Source of the DNA: Dethiosulfovibrio russensis
GTDB lineage: Bacteria; Synergistota; Synergistia; Synergistales; Dethiosulfovibrionaceae
DNA length: 64,000 nt
Direction: 5' to 3'
NCBI RefSeq assembly: GCF_021568855.1
Contig: NZ_JAKGUG010000004.1
Location: forward strand, 62,001 to 126,000
The stretch's first letter is position 1, and each line of letters begins with the position of its first letter. This document shows positions 30,411 through 40,142 of this stretch, piece after piece. The position numbers and the translations under genes are program-made. The notes beneath the pieces were generated by a model. That model did not search any database and was not told the DNA's origin. It saw only the letters and a program-made list of their open reading frames with translations.

Positions 30411-30475
30411 GTATGGGATCCTCTGTCGATACTGTGATATAGTGACGAGGGTAAGGATCAAAGGAGGGAACTCAT

Positions 30476-31699
30476 ATGAAATCGACTACAGATAGGATAA
30501 AGGAACTGATCGAGGCCACAAGAGAACGCTGCATGGACCATTACCGCCACATACACCGTCACCCTGAACTCAGCTACCAAGAGGAAAAAACTGCGGCATA
30601 CATAGCCCAGGTACTCGAGAAACTGCCTATGGACAAGATCAAAAAAGGAGTTGGGGGACACGGTCTAACCGCTCTCCTAAAGGCCAACCGTCCCGGACCG
30701 GTGGTGGCTCTCAGGGCGGACATAGACGCCCTGAACATCCAGGAAGAGACGGGTGTGCCCTTCTCATCCGAAAACCCTGGGGTAATGCACGCCTGCGGAC
30801 ACGACTCCCACACGGCAATGCTCCTTACCGCGGCGGAAGTGCTCTGCTCCATGAAGGACGACCTGGCGGGAGCGGTTAAATTCGTGTTCCAGCCCGCCGA
30901 GGAGATGACCCCCCGAGGAGGGGCTCAGGGAATGATAGAGGATGGAGCCCTCGATAACCCCAAGGTCAACGCCATCATAGGCATCCACGTATGGCCGACC
31001 CTGGCGACCGGCACGATGGGAATACAGTCCGGAGCGGTATCGGCCTCATCCGATCATCTCAAACTGACGGTCACAGGCAAATCCTGCCACGGATCCATGC
31101 CCAACCAGGGAGTGGACGCCATAGTCGCAGGATCGTCGGTCGTCATGGCGCTACAGACCATAGTCTCCAGAAACGTAAGCCCTCACGAGGCGGCTGTCAT
31201 AACCCTGGGGACTGTCCACGGAGGGGATCGCTATAACATCGTGCCCAGTAGGGTGGACTACGACGGCACGGTAAGATGCTTCAGCCAGGAGATTCACGAA
31301 AAGCTACCTTGTTGGATCGAGAGAACCGCTACCCACGCGGCACAGGCTATGGGAGCGGAGGTGGAGATCGACTACCAGAAGGGCTACCCCTCCACCATGA
31401 ACCACCCTGAGATAGTCGAGATATGCAGAAACGCGGCGGGGAAGATCCTCCCCGAAGACGGCGTGCTGCCCCCTCTGCCGGTTCCTCCCGGAGGCGAGGA
31501 CTTTGCCTTCTACACCCTGAAGGTCCCAGCTACCTTCGCCTGGCTCGGATGCCGCCCCGAGGGAGTTTCCCCGGAAGACATGCCGGCACTGCACAACGAT
31601 AAATTTCTGCCCGACCCGAAGAGCTTTCCCTTGGGGGTAAGCTATCTGGTACAGAGCGCCGTTGACCTCTTGGAGGCGCCTTTGGAGGACATAAAATGA
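30476..31699 (+). CDS. M20D amidohydrolase (hippurate hydrolase-like)
   Basis: Zinc- or manganese-dependent hydrolase that cuts N-acyl or N-aroyl amino acids such as hippurate. The 407-residue protein has the metal-binding HACGHDSHTAML (Cys107, His109), the catalytic glutamates in QPAEEMTPRGG (142/143) and the dimerisation domain in the middle. It follows grdD behind a terminator and is translationally coupled to a second M20 gene by a 4-base overlap. If the substrate is an acylglycine it would feed glycine into the reductases; that is inference. Confidence 0.9.
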   Translation: MKSTTDRIKELIEATRERCMDHYRHIHRHPELSYQEEKTAAYIAQVLEKLPMDKIKKGVGGHGLTALLKANRPGPVVALRADIDALNIQEETGVPFSSENPGVMHACGHDSHTAMLLTAAEVLCSMKDDLAGAVKFVFQPAEEMTPRGGAQGMIEDGALDNPKVNAIIGIHVWPTLATGTMGIQSGAVSASSDHLKLTVTGKSCHGSMPNQGVDAIVAGSSVVMALQTIVSRNVSPHEAAVITLGTVHGGDRYNIVPSRVDYDGTVRCFSQEIHEKLPCWIERTATHAAQAMGAEVEIDYQKGYPSTMNHPEIVEICRNAAGKILPEDGVLPPLPVPPGGEDFAFYTLKVPATFAWLGCRPEGVSPEDMPALHNDKFLPDPKSFPLGVSYLVQSAVDLLEAPLEDIK

Positions 31700-32976
31700 C
31701 AACGGCTAAAAAAGAGATCCTCTCCCGTATGATCGAAAGGCGCAGGGATTTCCATCGCTATCCGGAGACGGGATGGGCCGAGTTCAGGACGACCGCCGCC
31801 ATCGCCACTATTATGGAATCCCTCGGCTGGGAAATCCAATTCGGAGGAGACTTCATTGACCCCGAAACGGTCATGGGAAGAACCATAGACCCCGAGGTCG
31901 AGATGGAACGGGCGATATCTCAGGGAGCCGATCCGTCCATGGTGAAGAGGACCGGCGGCTACACCGGTCTAAGCGCGGAGCTTAACACAGGGCGCCCTGG
32001 CCCCACCACCGCCCTGAGATTCGACATAGACTGCGTCGACACCGACGAGACCTCCGCATCGGATCATCTTCCGGTCCAGAAAGGCTTTCGATCCCAAAAC
32101 CCCGGATGGATGCACGCCTGCGGTCACGACGGACACACAGCCCTCGGACTGGCCTTGGCCGAAACCCTGACCGCCCAGAGGGAAAATTTTTCGGGCAAGA
32201 TACGGCTGCTCTTCCAGCCGGCAGAGGAAGGAGTCCGAGGAGGCTACGCCATGACCCAATCGGGACTTCTGGACGACGTGGACCGATTCGTGGCCCTCCA
32301 TCTGGGACTGGGCCAGCCGACGGGAACTATCTTCGGAGGGGTAAGAGGATTCCTCTGCACCACCAAATTCGACGTGGACTACACCGGCTCCGGGGCCCAC
32401 GCAGGAGGAGAGCCGGAGAAGGGAAAAAACGCGCTCCTCGCAGCGGCGACAGCGGCTCTGAACCTCCATGCCATAGCTCCCCACTCGGGAGGGATAACAA
32501 GGCTCAACGTAGGAGTCCTCAACGCCGGAGAGGGAAGAAACGTAGTACCTCCCAAAGCTCACATGAAGATAGAGACCAGAGGAGAGACCAATGACATAGC
32601 AAACTACGTCTACGATAGAGCAATAAAAGTCCTCTCCGGAGCGGCCACCATGTACGACGTAGGTATTTCCGTAACAAAACGGGGAGAATCCATAGTAGCG
32701 GAAAGCGACCCGGAACTGGCCGATCTGGTGGTCCAAGCGGCTGAAAGCGTCCCCGGCGTATCCTCAGCCGAGAGATTCCGCAGGATGGCCGGAAGCGACG
32801 ACGCCTGCTGGATGATGCAGAGGGTGCAAAGCAAGGGAGGTCTGGCCACGTATATCGGACTGGGAGCAACCACCGCCGCAGGACACCATAACGATCGATT
32901 CGACTTCGACGAGAAGGCTCTGCCCATAGGTCTGGATATTCTGAAAAAACTCACCCTTAAACTAAACAAAATCTAA
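31696..32976 (+). CDS. M20 amidohydrolase, AbgA-like
   Basis: A 426-residue relative of E. coli AbgA (p-aminobenzoyl-glutamate hydrolase subunit). Shared features are the N-terminal RRRDFHRYPETGWAEFRT, an insert at about residues 50-95 not found in the neighbouring M20 enzyme, HACGHDGHTALGLALAETL, QPAEEGVRGG, and the C-terminal AAGHHNDRFDFDE. AbgA acts together with AbgB, which is absent. The first M20 gene upstream may be its functional partner. Substrate unknown; an aryl or acyl amino acid is likely. Confidence 0.88.
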   Translation: MTTAKKEILSRMIERRRDFHRYPETGWAEFRTTAAIATIMESLGWEIQFGGDFIDPETVMGRTIDPEVEMERAISQGADPSMVKRTGGYTGLSAELNTGRPGPTTALRFDIDCVDTDETSASDHLPVQKGFRSQNPGWMHACGHDGHTALGLALAETLTAQRENFSGKIRLLFQPAEEGVRGGYAMTQSGLLDDVDRFVALHLGLGQPTGTIFGGVRGFLCTTKFDVDYTGSGAHAGGEPEKGKNALLAAATAALNLHAIAPHSGGITRLNVGVLNAGEGRNVVPPKAHMKIETRGETNDIANYVYDRAIKVLSGAATMYDVGISVTKRGESIVAESDPELADLVVQAAESVPGVSSAERFRRMAGSDDACWMMQRVQSKGGLATYIGLGATTAAGHHNDRFDFDEKALPIGLDILKKLTLKLNKI

Positions 32977-32979
32977 ACC

Positions 32980-33029
32980 ATCAAGAAAGCAGGGACTCCG
33001 AACAAAGTCGGAGTCCCTGCTTTCTTGAT
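32980..33029 (+). terminator. Terminator-like hairpin after the M20 pair
   Basis: A 22-bp perfect stem (32980-33001 with 33008-33029) with a 6-base loop ends 4 bases after the gene. There is no T-run beyond it, although the 3' arm holds TTTCTT. Confidence 0.75.
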
Positions 33030-33053
33030 GTGAGATATAACTAAAGCACCTCC

Positions 33054-33082
33054 TTGACAAATCATACTACCTAAGTTAGTGT
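33054..33082 (+). promoter_or_regulatory. Candidate sigma-70 promoter for the DUF4198 gene
   Basis: TTGACA (33054-33059), a 17-base spacer, then TAGTGT (33077-33082), which is a perfect -35 box with a weak -10. It lies 104 bases before the ATG and upstream of a 15-codon leader frame. Confidence 0.6.
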
Positions 33083-33125
33083 ATTCGAACTGAATGGAGC
33101 GACTAAGCTGCAAGGGAGGTGAACT

Positions 33126-33173
33126 TTGATTATCAAAAAGCTTATGTCGTCAAAAACTAACACTTTAAAATAG
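33126..33173 (+). CDS. Possible leader peptide upstream of the DUF4198 gene
   Basis: A 15-codon frame begins with TTG behind a strong AAGGGAGGTG site and reads MIIKKLMSSKTNTLK. Its stop TAG runs directly into the GGGAGG site of the next gene, so translation of the two could be coupled. There is no homology to judge by. Confidence 0.35.
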   Translation: MIIKKLMSSKTNTLK

Positions 33174-33185
33174 GGAGGATGTAAA

Positions 33186-33983
33186 ATGTTCTGCTTCGAT
33201 AAAAAAAAGGTCTACTCCGTTTTTATGGCAGCTGCCATCTGCGTCGCCACGGCAGCGACCGGCGCTCAGGCTCACGATTTCTGGGTAAACGCCCATAACC
33301 CCGAGGGAAGCACGATCAAAGCGGATATCGGTTACGGCCACGACTTCCCTAACCCCGAGACTATCCCGGAAGGAAGAACCCATCTGTTCAACCCTCTCTA
33401 TCTCGTAACCCCTGAAGGCAACGTGGACATGGTTCAATCCGGAGAAAACTTCTCCTATACGGTGGAGAAGAAGCTGGACAAAGGCAGCTATATCGTGGCT
33501 GGAACCTACAAACCCACCTATTGGTCGAAAGGCCCCGACGGAACCTGGACTCAGACCAACAGAAAACAGCGTCCCGACGCGGTTCACGCCGAGGAAGCCA
33601 TAATGTACGCCAAAACTATCCTCAACGTGAACGGATCTCAGGACGAGAGCCTTATAACCAAGCCCCTCGGCCACAGGCTCGAGATCGTTCCTCTTAAGAA
33701 TCCGGCGAAGGTCCATGCCGGAGAGACCTTCCCTGTTCAGGTTTTTCTCGACGGCAAACCCCTCAAGCTGGCCAAGCTGGAGGCGACATTCGATGGTTTC
33801 TCCAGCAACAAGGAGCACAAGGCCTTCGTAGGACGCTGCGATCTCAAGGGAAGAATCGACATCGTGACCCTAAAAGACGGTTACTGGTTCAGCGAGGTCA
33901 CCCACATCATAGAAAACGAGGATAAATCTATCTGCGACGAGGTAATCCTGGTAGCCACTCTCACCTTCGAGGTAGAGAAATAA
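33186..33983 (+). CDS. Secreted DUF4198 family protein
   Basis: Exported 265-residue protein. Residues 1-29 form a signal peptide ending AQA, and the mature protein starts HDFWV, the hallmark of the DUF4198 family. Relatives are found with nickel or cobalt uptake (NikM/NikK-like) and are thought to bind metal through the N-terminal histidine. The mature part is beta-rich. The neighbours do not point to a transporter, so a metal role is only suggested. Hydrogenase maturation genes lie 17 kb away. Confidence 0.85.
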   Translation: MFCFDKKKVYSVFMAAAICVATAATGAQAHDFWVNAHNPEGSTIKADIGYGHDFPNPETIPEGRTHLFNPLYLVTPEGNVDMVQSGENFSYTVEKKLDKGSYIVAGTYKPTYWSKGPDGTWTQTNRKQRPDAVHAEEAIMYAKTILNVNGSQDESLITKPLGHRLEIVPLKNPAKVHAGETFPVQVFLDGKPLKLAKLEATFDGFSSNKEHKAFVGRCDLKGRIDIVTLKDGYWFSEVTHIIENEDKSICDEVILVATLTFEVEK

Positions 33984-34032
33984 CCGTTGCAAAAGGCGAG
34001 AACCTGTTATAAAATACTCTTCGTCCAAGCAC

Positions 34033-34108
34033 GGTCCCTTCGTCTAGTGGTCTAGGACGCCGGGTTCTCAGCCCGGTAACAGGGGTTCGAACCCCCTAGG
34101 GACTGCCA
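34033..34108 (+). tRNA. tRNA-Glu (anticodon CTC)
   Basis: A 76-base cloverleaf. The acceptor stem GGTCCCT pairs with AGGGACT (first pair G-U), followed by discriminator G and an encoded CCA. The D-arm is GTCTAGTGGTCTAGGAC, and the anticodon stem CCGGG/CCCGG holds the loop TTCTCAG. The T-arm is CAGGGGTTCGAACCCCCT. CTC reads GAG glutamate codons, and the sequence is close to bacterial tRNA-Glu. Confidence 0.96.
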
Positions 34109-34118
34109 TGTAAATGTC

Positions 34119-34155
34119 AGAGAGGTCGGATCTTTTCCGACCTCTCTTTTTTTTT
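34119..34155 (+). terminator. Terminator after tRNA-Glu
   Basis: A 12-bp perfect stem (34119-34130 with 34136-34147) is followed by eight T, a strong intrinsic terminator 10 bases after the tRNA. Confidence 0.93.
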
Positions 34156-34266
34156 CACCGACATGTTATCAAGGATAAGACCTACGATATTTCTATTGAT
34201 TTAATTTGTTCGATAGGATAGCATCCTCCTATAGCCAGCGCTAAAAGGGCTGATCGGAGGTAGGAA

Positions 34267-35229
34267 ATGAACCGAGAGATAGGGATAAACGAGATATACG
34301 GCTTCACCATAGGACACGACCAGGACATCCAGAGAGCTACAGGGCTCACGGTGATCATCTGTCCCGAAGGCGCATCTGCGGGAGTCGACGTCAGGGGCGG
34401 CGCCCCGGGAACCAGGGAGACCGACCTGCTGAACCCCACCAACCTGGTAGACAGAGTCCACGCCGTGATGCTGGCGGGAGGAAGCGCATTCGGACTGGAC
34501 GGAGCCTCGGGGATCATGAGATACCTCGAGGAAAAGGGAATCGGTTTCGACGTAGGGGTTACCAAAGTTCCCATAGTCTGCGGAGCGGTACTGTTCGACC
34601 TGACTGTGGGAGACTGGAAAACGCGTCCCGACGGAGAAATGGGGTATAGAGCCTGTCTGAACGCCTCAAACCAAAGCTGCCCGAGAGGAAACGTAGGTGC
34701 CGGAACGGGAGCCACAGTAGGAAAGATACTCGGCATGGAAAGAGCCGTTAAAGGCGGTCTGGGAACCTGTGCCCTTCAGATAGGGGACGTAAAGATAGGC
34801 GCCATAGTAGCGGTAAACTGTCTCGGAGACGTGATCGACCCATCTGACGGAACAGTCGTGGCCGCCTGTAGGACCGATTCGGGACCAGGTAACACCGAGG
34901 ATATTTTAACTCAGTCCTTGGGAGAGAAGAAAAACCTTTTCGCCGGCAACACTACCATAGGTGCCATACTGACGAACGCCGAGCTGACAAAAGCCCAGGC
35001 AACGAAAATAGCGTCCATGGCCCAGAACGGATACGCAAGGACCATGAGACCTGCTCACACCCTTTTCGACGGAGATACCATATTCGCCATGGGAACCGGC
35101 GAGGTTCAGGCGGACATAAGCTCCCTGGGAGCGATCGCAGCCAGGGTTATGGAGAGAGCCGTGATCGCCGGAGTCAGATCGGCCCGAGATCTATGCGGAG
35201 TACCTTCAGCAACCGGAGGACATCTCTAA
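34267..35229 (+). CDS. P1 family (DmpA/NylC-like) self-cleaving peptidase
   Basis: N-terminal-nucleophile hydrolase of 320 residues, related to DmpA aminopeptidase, beta-peptidyl aminopeptidase and NylC amidase. The family cuts itself before a Thr or Ser. The likely site here is Asn228-Thr229 in AGNTTIGAILTNAELTKAQ, which frees Thr229 as nucleophile. The glycine-rich MLAGGSAFGLDGASGI near residues 68-83 is also typical. It may process small peptides or amides. It stands alone between terminators, with RBS GGAGG. Confidence 0.9.
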   Translation: MNREIGINEIYGFTIGHDQDIQRATGLTVIICPEGASAGVDVRGGAPGTRETDLLNPTNLVDRVHAVMLAGGSAFGLDGASGIMRYLEEKGIGFDVGVTKVPIVCGAVLFDLTVGDWKTRPDGEMGYRACLNASNQSCPRGNVGAGTGATVGKILGMERAVKGGLGTCALQIGDVKIGAIVAVNCLGDVIDPSDGTVVAACRTDSGPGNTEDILTQSLGEKKNLFAGNTTIGAILTNAELTKAQATKIASMAQNGYARTMRPAHTLFDGDTIFAMGTGEVQADISSLGAIAARVMERAVIAGVRSARDLCGVPSATGGHL

Positions 35230-35236
35230 AAAAGTA

Positions 35237-35269
35237 AGGGGTTTCGGAGGATGAACCTCCGAAACCCCT
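35237..35269. terminator. Bidirectional terminator between the P1 peptidase and yjfB-like genes
   Basis: A 14-bp perfect stem (35237-35250 with 35256-35269) lies between convergent genes. On the minus strand it is followed by TACTTTTTT, which suits the YjfB-like transcript. Confidence 0.85.
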
Positions 35270-35279
35270 ATGCTTTGGA

Positions 35280-35453
35280 CTAGGCCTGGATATCCAGATT
35301 GCCTCCGAGTCCCATGGAGGCCATCATCTCCTGGAGCATCTGCCCCTGGGTCTCGGCAAGATCCATGGCCTTTTTCTGAACGGCGAAACCGACCTTGACG
35401 GCGGTCTCAGCCTGCTTCATTCCGGACACGCTCTGAACCATACCCATATCCAT
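35280..35453 (-). CDS. YjfB-like putative motility protein
   Basis: A 57-residue protein that fits the YjfB family, small helical proteins often found near flagellar genes and of unclear function. The pattern is MDMGMVQSVSGMKQAETAVK, then a long helix with KKAMDLAETQGQMLQEMM. ATG 35453 was chosen because AGGAGG lies 8 bases upstream; a GTG at 35462 overlaps that site. No flagellar genes are near. Confidence 0.75.
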   Translation of the reverse strand: MDMGMVQSVSGMKQAETAVKVGFAVQKKAMDLAETQGQMLQEMMASMGLGGNLDIQA

Positions 35454-35538
35454 GTGCCTCACCTCCTAAAAAGAGTTCGTCCTATTATCTGTTTCGGATA
35501 TAACCGAAAGGGACATAACCCCGGCCTCTCAGGAAGGA

Positions 35539-36900
35539 TCAAATCTCCTCGAGTATCCTGAAGAGAGCGTCCTTGAAGCACTCGCTCAAGGTAGGATGAG
35601 GGTGGACTGTATAGGCCACCTCTTTTACGGTCAAACCTCTGTCGACCGCTAACGCCGCCTCTGATATCAGAGTAGCCGCCTCTGGACCTATTATATGAAC
35701 GCCCAGCATCCTGCCGCTTTCACGATCGGCCAGAACCTTTACGAATCCGTCGGAGCGATCCATAGCCAGAGCCATACCGTTGGCGACGAAGAACACCCTG
35801 CCCACCACGAAATCCAGACCTCTCTCCGTGGCCTCCTCCTCGGTGAGCCCTACTGAAGCTATCTCAGGATCGAAGAAGATACAGGATGGAATTGCGTCGG
35901 GGTTTATCCTGTATTCCCTGCCAGCCATACGCTCCACCGCGGATAAAGCCTGATATTCCGCCAGATGAGCCAACATCGCTCCGCCGGTGCAGTCGCCTAC
36001 GGCATAGACTCCCGGTACCGAGGTTTCCATGAACTCGTCTACCTCTATCCCCTTATCGGTAAAGGCTATGCCACTCTCCTCCAGGCCGTAACCCTTCAGG
36101 ATCGGGACCATGCTGGCCGCCAATATGAGCCTGTCGCAGCCGATCTCTATCGACTCTCCCTGGGCTTCTCCGCATACGGTCAACCTGCCATCCTCTCGGA
36201 CGACCTTTCCGATGCGGAAGAAATCCACGGTGGGTATCTTCCTTTTTTTGACCAGTTGCTTGACTTTCTTCTTTATCTCGCCGTCGCTGCGTCGAAGGAT
36301 TTGATCCGAGTGTTTGAGCAAAGTCACGTCTTTGCCCATCTCCTTCAATATGCCGGCAAGCTCGACCGCTATGACCCCGGCACCTACGACGGCGACCGAC
36401 TTGGCCCCGTCCTCGAAGGAAGGATCCCAGAGAGCTCTGTCCGTGACCGCCCAGTCGCCTCCGACGATCCCTTCAAGATCGCTTCCGGGAAAACTCAGAG
36501 GTCGGGACATCGCTCCCACCGCGATCAAAAGCCTCTTGGACTCCAGGATAACCTCGCCTTTTTCGGTGGTCACGGAAATCCTTTTGACCTCTTGGGACAC
36601 GTCCGTTATCCGCCCCTCCCCCTCTATAACTTCGACGGAAGAGCGATTCATAAGAGTGGATACTCCCTTTCGGAGTTTATCCACAACCTTCTCCTTTTTC
36701 TCCCACATGGCATCCAGGGGACCGAGCTTTCCGACCACATCGGAATAGTAGGATTTAGTCGGGATACAGCCTCTGTTGAGACAGGTTCCCCCCAGTCGGT
36801 CCTTCTCCACCAGCGCGGTCTTGAATCCCTCTCGGGAGGCGAGCTCGGCAGCTCTGTAGCCACCGGGCCCTCCTCCCAGGATAACGAGGTCGTAAACCAT
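35539..36900 (-). CDS. lpdA: Dihydrolipoyl dehydrogenase
   Basis: L-protein of the glycine cleavage system, reoxidising dihydrolipoyl-GcvH with NAD+. The 453-residue flavoprotein has the FAD motif GGGPGGYRAAE, the redox pair Cys40/Cys45 in GGTCLNRGCIPTKS, the NAD motif VVGAGVIAVELA and the C-terminal HPHPTLSE with the catalytic histidine. ATG 36900 (MVYDLVILGG) has GGGAG upstream. The frame open to 36999 runs into gcvPB and is not the start. It is last in the gcv operon. Confidence 0.95.
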   Translation of the reverse strand: MVYDLVILGGGPGGYRAAELASREGFKTALVEKDRLGGTCLNRGCIPTKSYYSDVVGKLGPLDAMWEKKEKVVDKLRKGVSTLMNRSSVEVIEGEGRITDVSQEVKRISVTTEKGEVILESKRLLIAVGAMSRPLSFPGSDLEGIVGGDWAVTDRALWDPSFEDGAKSVAVVGAGVIAVELAGILKEMGKDVTLLKHSDQILRRSDGEIKKKVKQLVKKRKIPTVDFFRIGKVVREDGRLTVCGEAQGESIEIGCDRLILAASMVPILKGYGLEESGIAFTDKGIEVDEFMETSVPGVYAVGDCTGGAMLAHLAEYQALSAVERMAGREYRINPDAIPSCIFFDPEIASVGLTEEEATERGLDFVVGRVFFVANGMALAMDRSDGFVKVLADRESGRMLGVHIIGPEAATLISEAALAVDRGLTVKEVAYTVHPHPTLSECFKDALFRILEEI

Positions 36901-36910
36901 ATAACGCTCC

Positions 36911-38380
36911 CTAACCTTTGTCCTCGGTCCAGCGGAGAATCGGCTTCCTCGCCGCCCGAGTCTCATCGAGTCGGGAGACCACCGTAGTATAGGGAGCATC
37001 GTGAAAAATCTCCGGTTTCTCCTTGGCCTCCTTGGCTATCTCGATCATGGCGTCGACGAATCTATCCAGCGTCTCCTTGCCCTCAGTCTCGGTGGGCTCG
37101 ACCATCATAGCCTCGTGGACGATGAGGGGGAAGTATATCGTCGGTGGATGTACTCCGTGATCTATCAGCCTCTTGGCCATATCAAGGGTGGATACGCCGT
37201 TTTCATCGTGCTGTTTCTCGCCGGATATGACGAACTCGTGCTTACAGGGCACGTCCGAAAAAGGTATATCGAACTCTCCTTCGAGCTTCTTCATTATGTA
37301 GTTGGCGTTCAGGACGGCGTTCTCCGAGGCCGACAAAAGTCCTTCGGCTCCCATGGACATTATGTAGGCGTAGGCCCGCACCAGGACCCCGAAATTACCG
37401 TAGAAAGACCGGACCTTTCCTATACTATCAGGAAGATCGAAATCCAGGGAATAGCCGTCGCCCTTCTCCACCACGACCGGAGTCGGCAGAAACGGCAGAA
37501 GCCTCTGGCTGACACCGACCGGTCCAGACCCGGGTCCTCCTCCTCCATGAGGGGTGCTGAAAGTCTTATGGAGATTTAGATGGAGTACGTCGAATCCCAT
37601 ATCCCCCGGCCTAATCTTGCCCAGGATGGCGTTGGCATTAGCCCCGTCGTAATAGAGCAGACCACCGGCACCGTGAACGATCTCGGCGATCTCCAGGATG
37701 TCCTTTTCAAACAGACCCAGGGTATTCGGGTTAGTCAGCATTATACCGGCGGTATCCTCGCCCACCACCGCCTTGAGAGCCTCTATATCCACGTTGCCTC
37801 TATCGTTGGATGCCACCTCTACCACGTCGTATCCCGCGACGGAAGCGGTAGCGGGGTTGGTCCCATGGGCGGAGTCGGGAACTATTATCTTGGTTCTCGT
37901 TCCCTCGTCTCCGTTTTTACGGTGATAGGCCTTTATCAGGAAAACCCCGGTAAGCTCTCCATGAGCTCCTGCCGCGGGCTGAAGGGTCATGCCGGCCATA
38001 CCGGTTATCTCGCATAGCATGGTCGACAGATCGTACATTAGCTTTAGAGCTCCCTGAACGGTCTTCTCCGCCTGAAGTGGGTGGATGTTGGAAAAACCGC
38101 ACAGCCTAGCCGCGTTTTCGTTTAGCTTCGGGTTGTACTTCATCGTACATGAACCCAAAGGATAGAACCCCTCGTCCACACCGAAGTTCAGCTGGGACAG
38201 GTTGGTGAAATGGCGTACTACGTCGACCTCGGATACCTCGGGAAGAGAAGGATCCTCGGATCGGCGAAACGACTCGGGCAAAAGGGTAGAAGGGTCTCCC
38301 GGAACATCGCACCGGGGAAGGGACACTCCGACACGGCCCTTACGACTCTTCTCGAATATGAGTTTTTCCTGGCTGAGCAT
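36911..38380 (-). CDS. gcvPB: Glycine dehydrogenase (decarboxylating) subunit 2
   Basis: PLP-bearing half of the split P-protein, which decarboxylates glycine and loads the aminomethyl group on lipoyl-GcvH. The 489 residues include the PLP lysine in [20 protein letters not shown] and the glycine-rich loop after it. The split PA/PB form is the usual one in Gram-positives, Thermotogae and Synergistota. RBS GGGGGGAG; the gcvPA stop lies 4 bases upstream. Confidence 0.96.
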   Translation of the reverse strand: MLSQEKLIFEKSRKGRVGVSLPRCDVPGDPSTLLPESFRRSEDPSLPEVSEVDVVRHFTNLSQLNFGVDEGFYPLGSCTMKYNPKLNENAARLCGFSNIHPLQAEKTVQGALKLMYDLSTMLCEITGMAGMTLQPAAGAHGELTGVFLIKAYHRKNGDEGTRTKIIVPDSAHGTNPATASVAGYDVVEVASNDRGNVDIEALKAVVGEDTAGIMLTNPNTLGLFEKDILEIAEIVHGAGGLLYYDGANANAILGKIRPGDMGFDVLHLNLHKTFSTPHGGGGPGSGPVGVSQRLLPFLPTPVVVEKGDGYSLDFDLPDSIGKVRSFYGNFGVLVRAYAYIMSMGAEGLLSASENAVLNANYIMKKLEGEFDIPFSDVPCKHEFVISGEKQHDENGVSTLDMAKRLIDHGVHPPTIYFPLIVHEAMMVEPTETEGKETLDRFVDAMIEIAKEAKEKPEIFHDAPYTTVVSRLDETRAARKPILRWTEDKG

Positions 38381-38384
38381 CTCT

Positions 38385-39722
38385 CTACTCCCCCCTCGCT
38401 ACCGATACGAAACGGTCTATCTCGTCTTTGGTTCGTTTTTCCGTAACTGCCACCAGCCAGGCATTTTCCAGCTCGGGATAGTCGTTGGAAAGATCGTAGC
38501 CTCCGATCATACCCTCAGAGAGGAGCCTGTCGTTTATCGACCTGGGAGCCTCATCGGAAAAGACCACGAACTCCCTGAAGAAGGGCCCGTCGAAGGCGGA
38601 ACGGAACGATCCGGTCTCGATAAGCCTCTCCTTTCCATAGGCAGCCTTAAGAAGAGACTGGCTCGCCGCCTCTTTCATGCCGGACAGTCCCATAAGGGAC
38701 ATATGCACCGCCGAGGCTAGGGCGTTCAGGCTGTGATTCGAACATATGTTGGACGATGCCTTCTCTCGACGGATATGCTGTTCTCTGGCCTGAAGGGTCA
38801 GGACATAGCACTTCTTACCGTTGCGGTCCAAGGTCTCCCCCACTATTCGCCCGGGCATCTTGCGCATCAGTTTCTGAGTCGTGGCGAAAAATCCGAAATG
38901 GGGGCCACCGAAATTCATTGCGTTTCCAACGCTCTGACCGTCACCTACGACCACGTCGGCACCCAACCTGCCGGGAGCTTCAAGGACCGACAGAGCCAGA
39001 AGATCCGACACAGCTATGAACAGGGCCTTGACGCTGTGGGCCTCGTCGGCCAGGGCTTTCAGGTCCTCCAGGGAGCCGAAGAAATTGGGGGACTGGACTA
39101 TAACGGCAGCGACCTCGTCGGAGAGGTTACCTTTGAGATCCCCCATGTCCAAAGTACCGTCGGAATAGCCGATCTCCTTGACCGTAATCCCTCTGAGACT
39201 GGCATAGGTCTCCAGAACGGCTCTCCCATGAGGATGGACCGATCGAGCGACCAAGACCACGTTCCTCTTGGTGGAAGCGCAGGCCATGAAGGCAGCCTCT
39301 GCTATCGAACTGGCCCCGTCGTACATGGAGGCATTTGCGACCTCCATACCTGTGAGAGAGCAAACCATGGACTGATACTCGAATATGGCCTGTAGGGTCC
39401 CCTGGCTGATCTCGGGCTGATAGGGCGTGTAACTGGTGGTGAATTCCTCCCTGGAGATGATGTGATCCACCACCAGGGGAACGAAATGATCGTAGACCCC
39501 GGCTCCGAGAAAACACGTTTGGGAACAGGCGTCGACGTTTCTTCCTGCCAGCTCGTTGAGATGCTTCATCAACCCCATCTCCGACATTGGTTCTGGAAGA
39601 TCGAGCTTTCCGTCCAATACTGCGGAGGCGGGAAGATCGGAGAAGAGATCGTCTACCGACCCTGCGCCGATGGTCCTCAACATCTCCGACCGTTGGTCAT
39701 CGGTATTCGGTATATATCTCAT
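38385..39722 (-). CDS. gcvPA: Glycine dehydrogenase (decarboxylating) subunit 1
   Basis: N-terminal half of the split P-protein, 445 residues, forming the heterotetramer with GcvPB. It starts [19 protein letters not shown] as in the family, and has [20 protein letters not shown] and the [13 protein letters not shown] motif. It carries no PLP lysine, which is in GcvPB. Spacing to gcvH is 19 bases with GGAGGAAG before the ATG. Confidence 0.96.
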   Translation of the reverse strand: MRYIPNTDDQRSEMLRTIGAGSVDDLFSDLPASAVLDGKLDLPEPMSEMGLMKHLNELAGRNVDACSQTCFLGAGVYDHFVPLVVDHIISREEFTTSYTPYQPEISQGTLQAIFEYQSMVCSLTGMEVANASMYDGASSIAEAAFMACASTKRNVVLVARSVHPHGRAVLETYASLRGITVKEIGYSDGTLDMGDLKGNLSDEVAAVIVQSPNFFGSLEDLKALADEAHSVKALFIAVSDLLALSVLEAPGRLGADVVVGDGQSVGNAMNFGGPHFGFFATTQKLMRKMPGRIVGETLDRNGKKCYVLTLQAREQHIRREKASSNICSNHSLNALASAVHMSLMGLSGMKEAASQSLLKAAYGKERLIETGSFRSAFDGPFFREFVVFSDEAPRSINDRLLSEGMIGGYDLSNDYPELENAWLVAVTEKRTKDEIDRFVSVARGE

Positions 39723-39741
39723 ATCTTCCTCCGACTCCCGA

Positions 39742-40128
39742 CTACTCCAGCCCTTCGCAATAGCTACGATAGGCCTCTTCGTCCATCAGACCGTCCAACT
39801 CGGACAGGTCACTCAGTTCCACCAAGGCTATCCAACTCCCGTAGGGATCTTCGTTGATCTTCTCCGGCGAGTCCTCCAGATCCTCGTTGATCTCGGCTAT
39901 CTTTCCGGAAGCAGGAGAGTAGACGTCGTTGGCTCCCTTGACGGACTCGACCACGCAGAGATCTCCTCCGGCCGACACATCCTGACCAACCTCTGGAAGC
40001 TCTACGAATACGATATCTCCCATGGCGTTTTGAGCGTAATCGGAGATGCCTACGTAGCCCTTCTCTCCCTCTACCTTTATCCACTCGTGCTCCTTGGTGT
40101 ACTTAAGTCCCGCTTTGATCTCGGCCAT
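39742..40128 (-). CDS. gcvH: Glycine cleavage system H protein
   Basis: Lipoate carrier of 128 residues that shuttles the aminomethyl group between P, T and L proteins. The lipoyl lysine is Lys64 in VVESVKGANDVYSP. The N-terminal YTKEHEWIKVEGEKGYVGISDYAQ is a textbook match. It lies between gcvT and gcvPA with short gaps. Confidence 0.97.
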   Translation of the reverse strand: MAEIKAGLKYTKEHEWIKVEGEKGYVGISDYAQNAMGDIVFVELPEVGQDVSAGGDLCVVESVKGANDVYSPASGKIAEINEDLEDSPEKINEDPYGSWIALVELSDLSELDGLMDEEAYRSYCEGLE

Positions 40129-40142
40129 GACGTAATCCTCCT

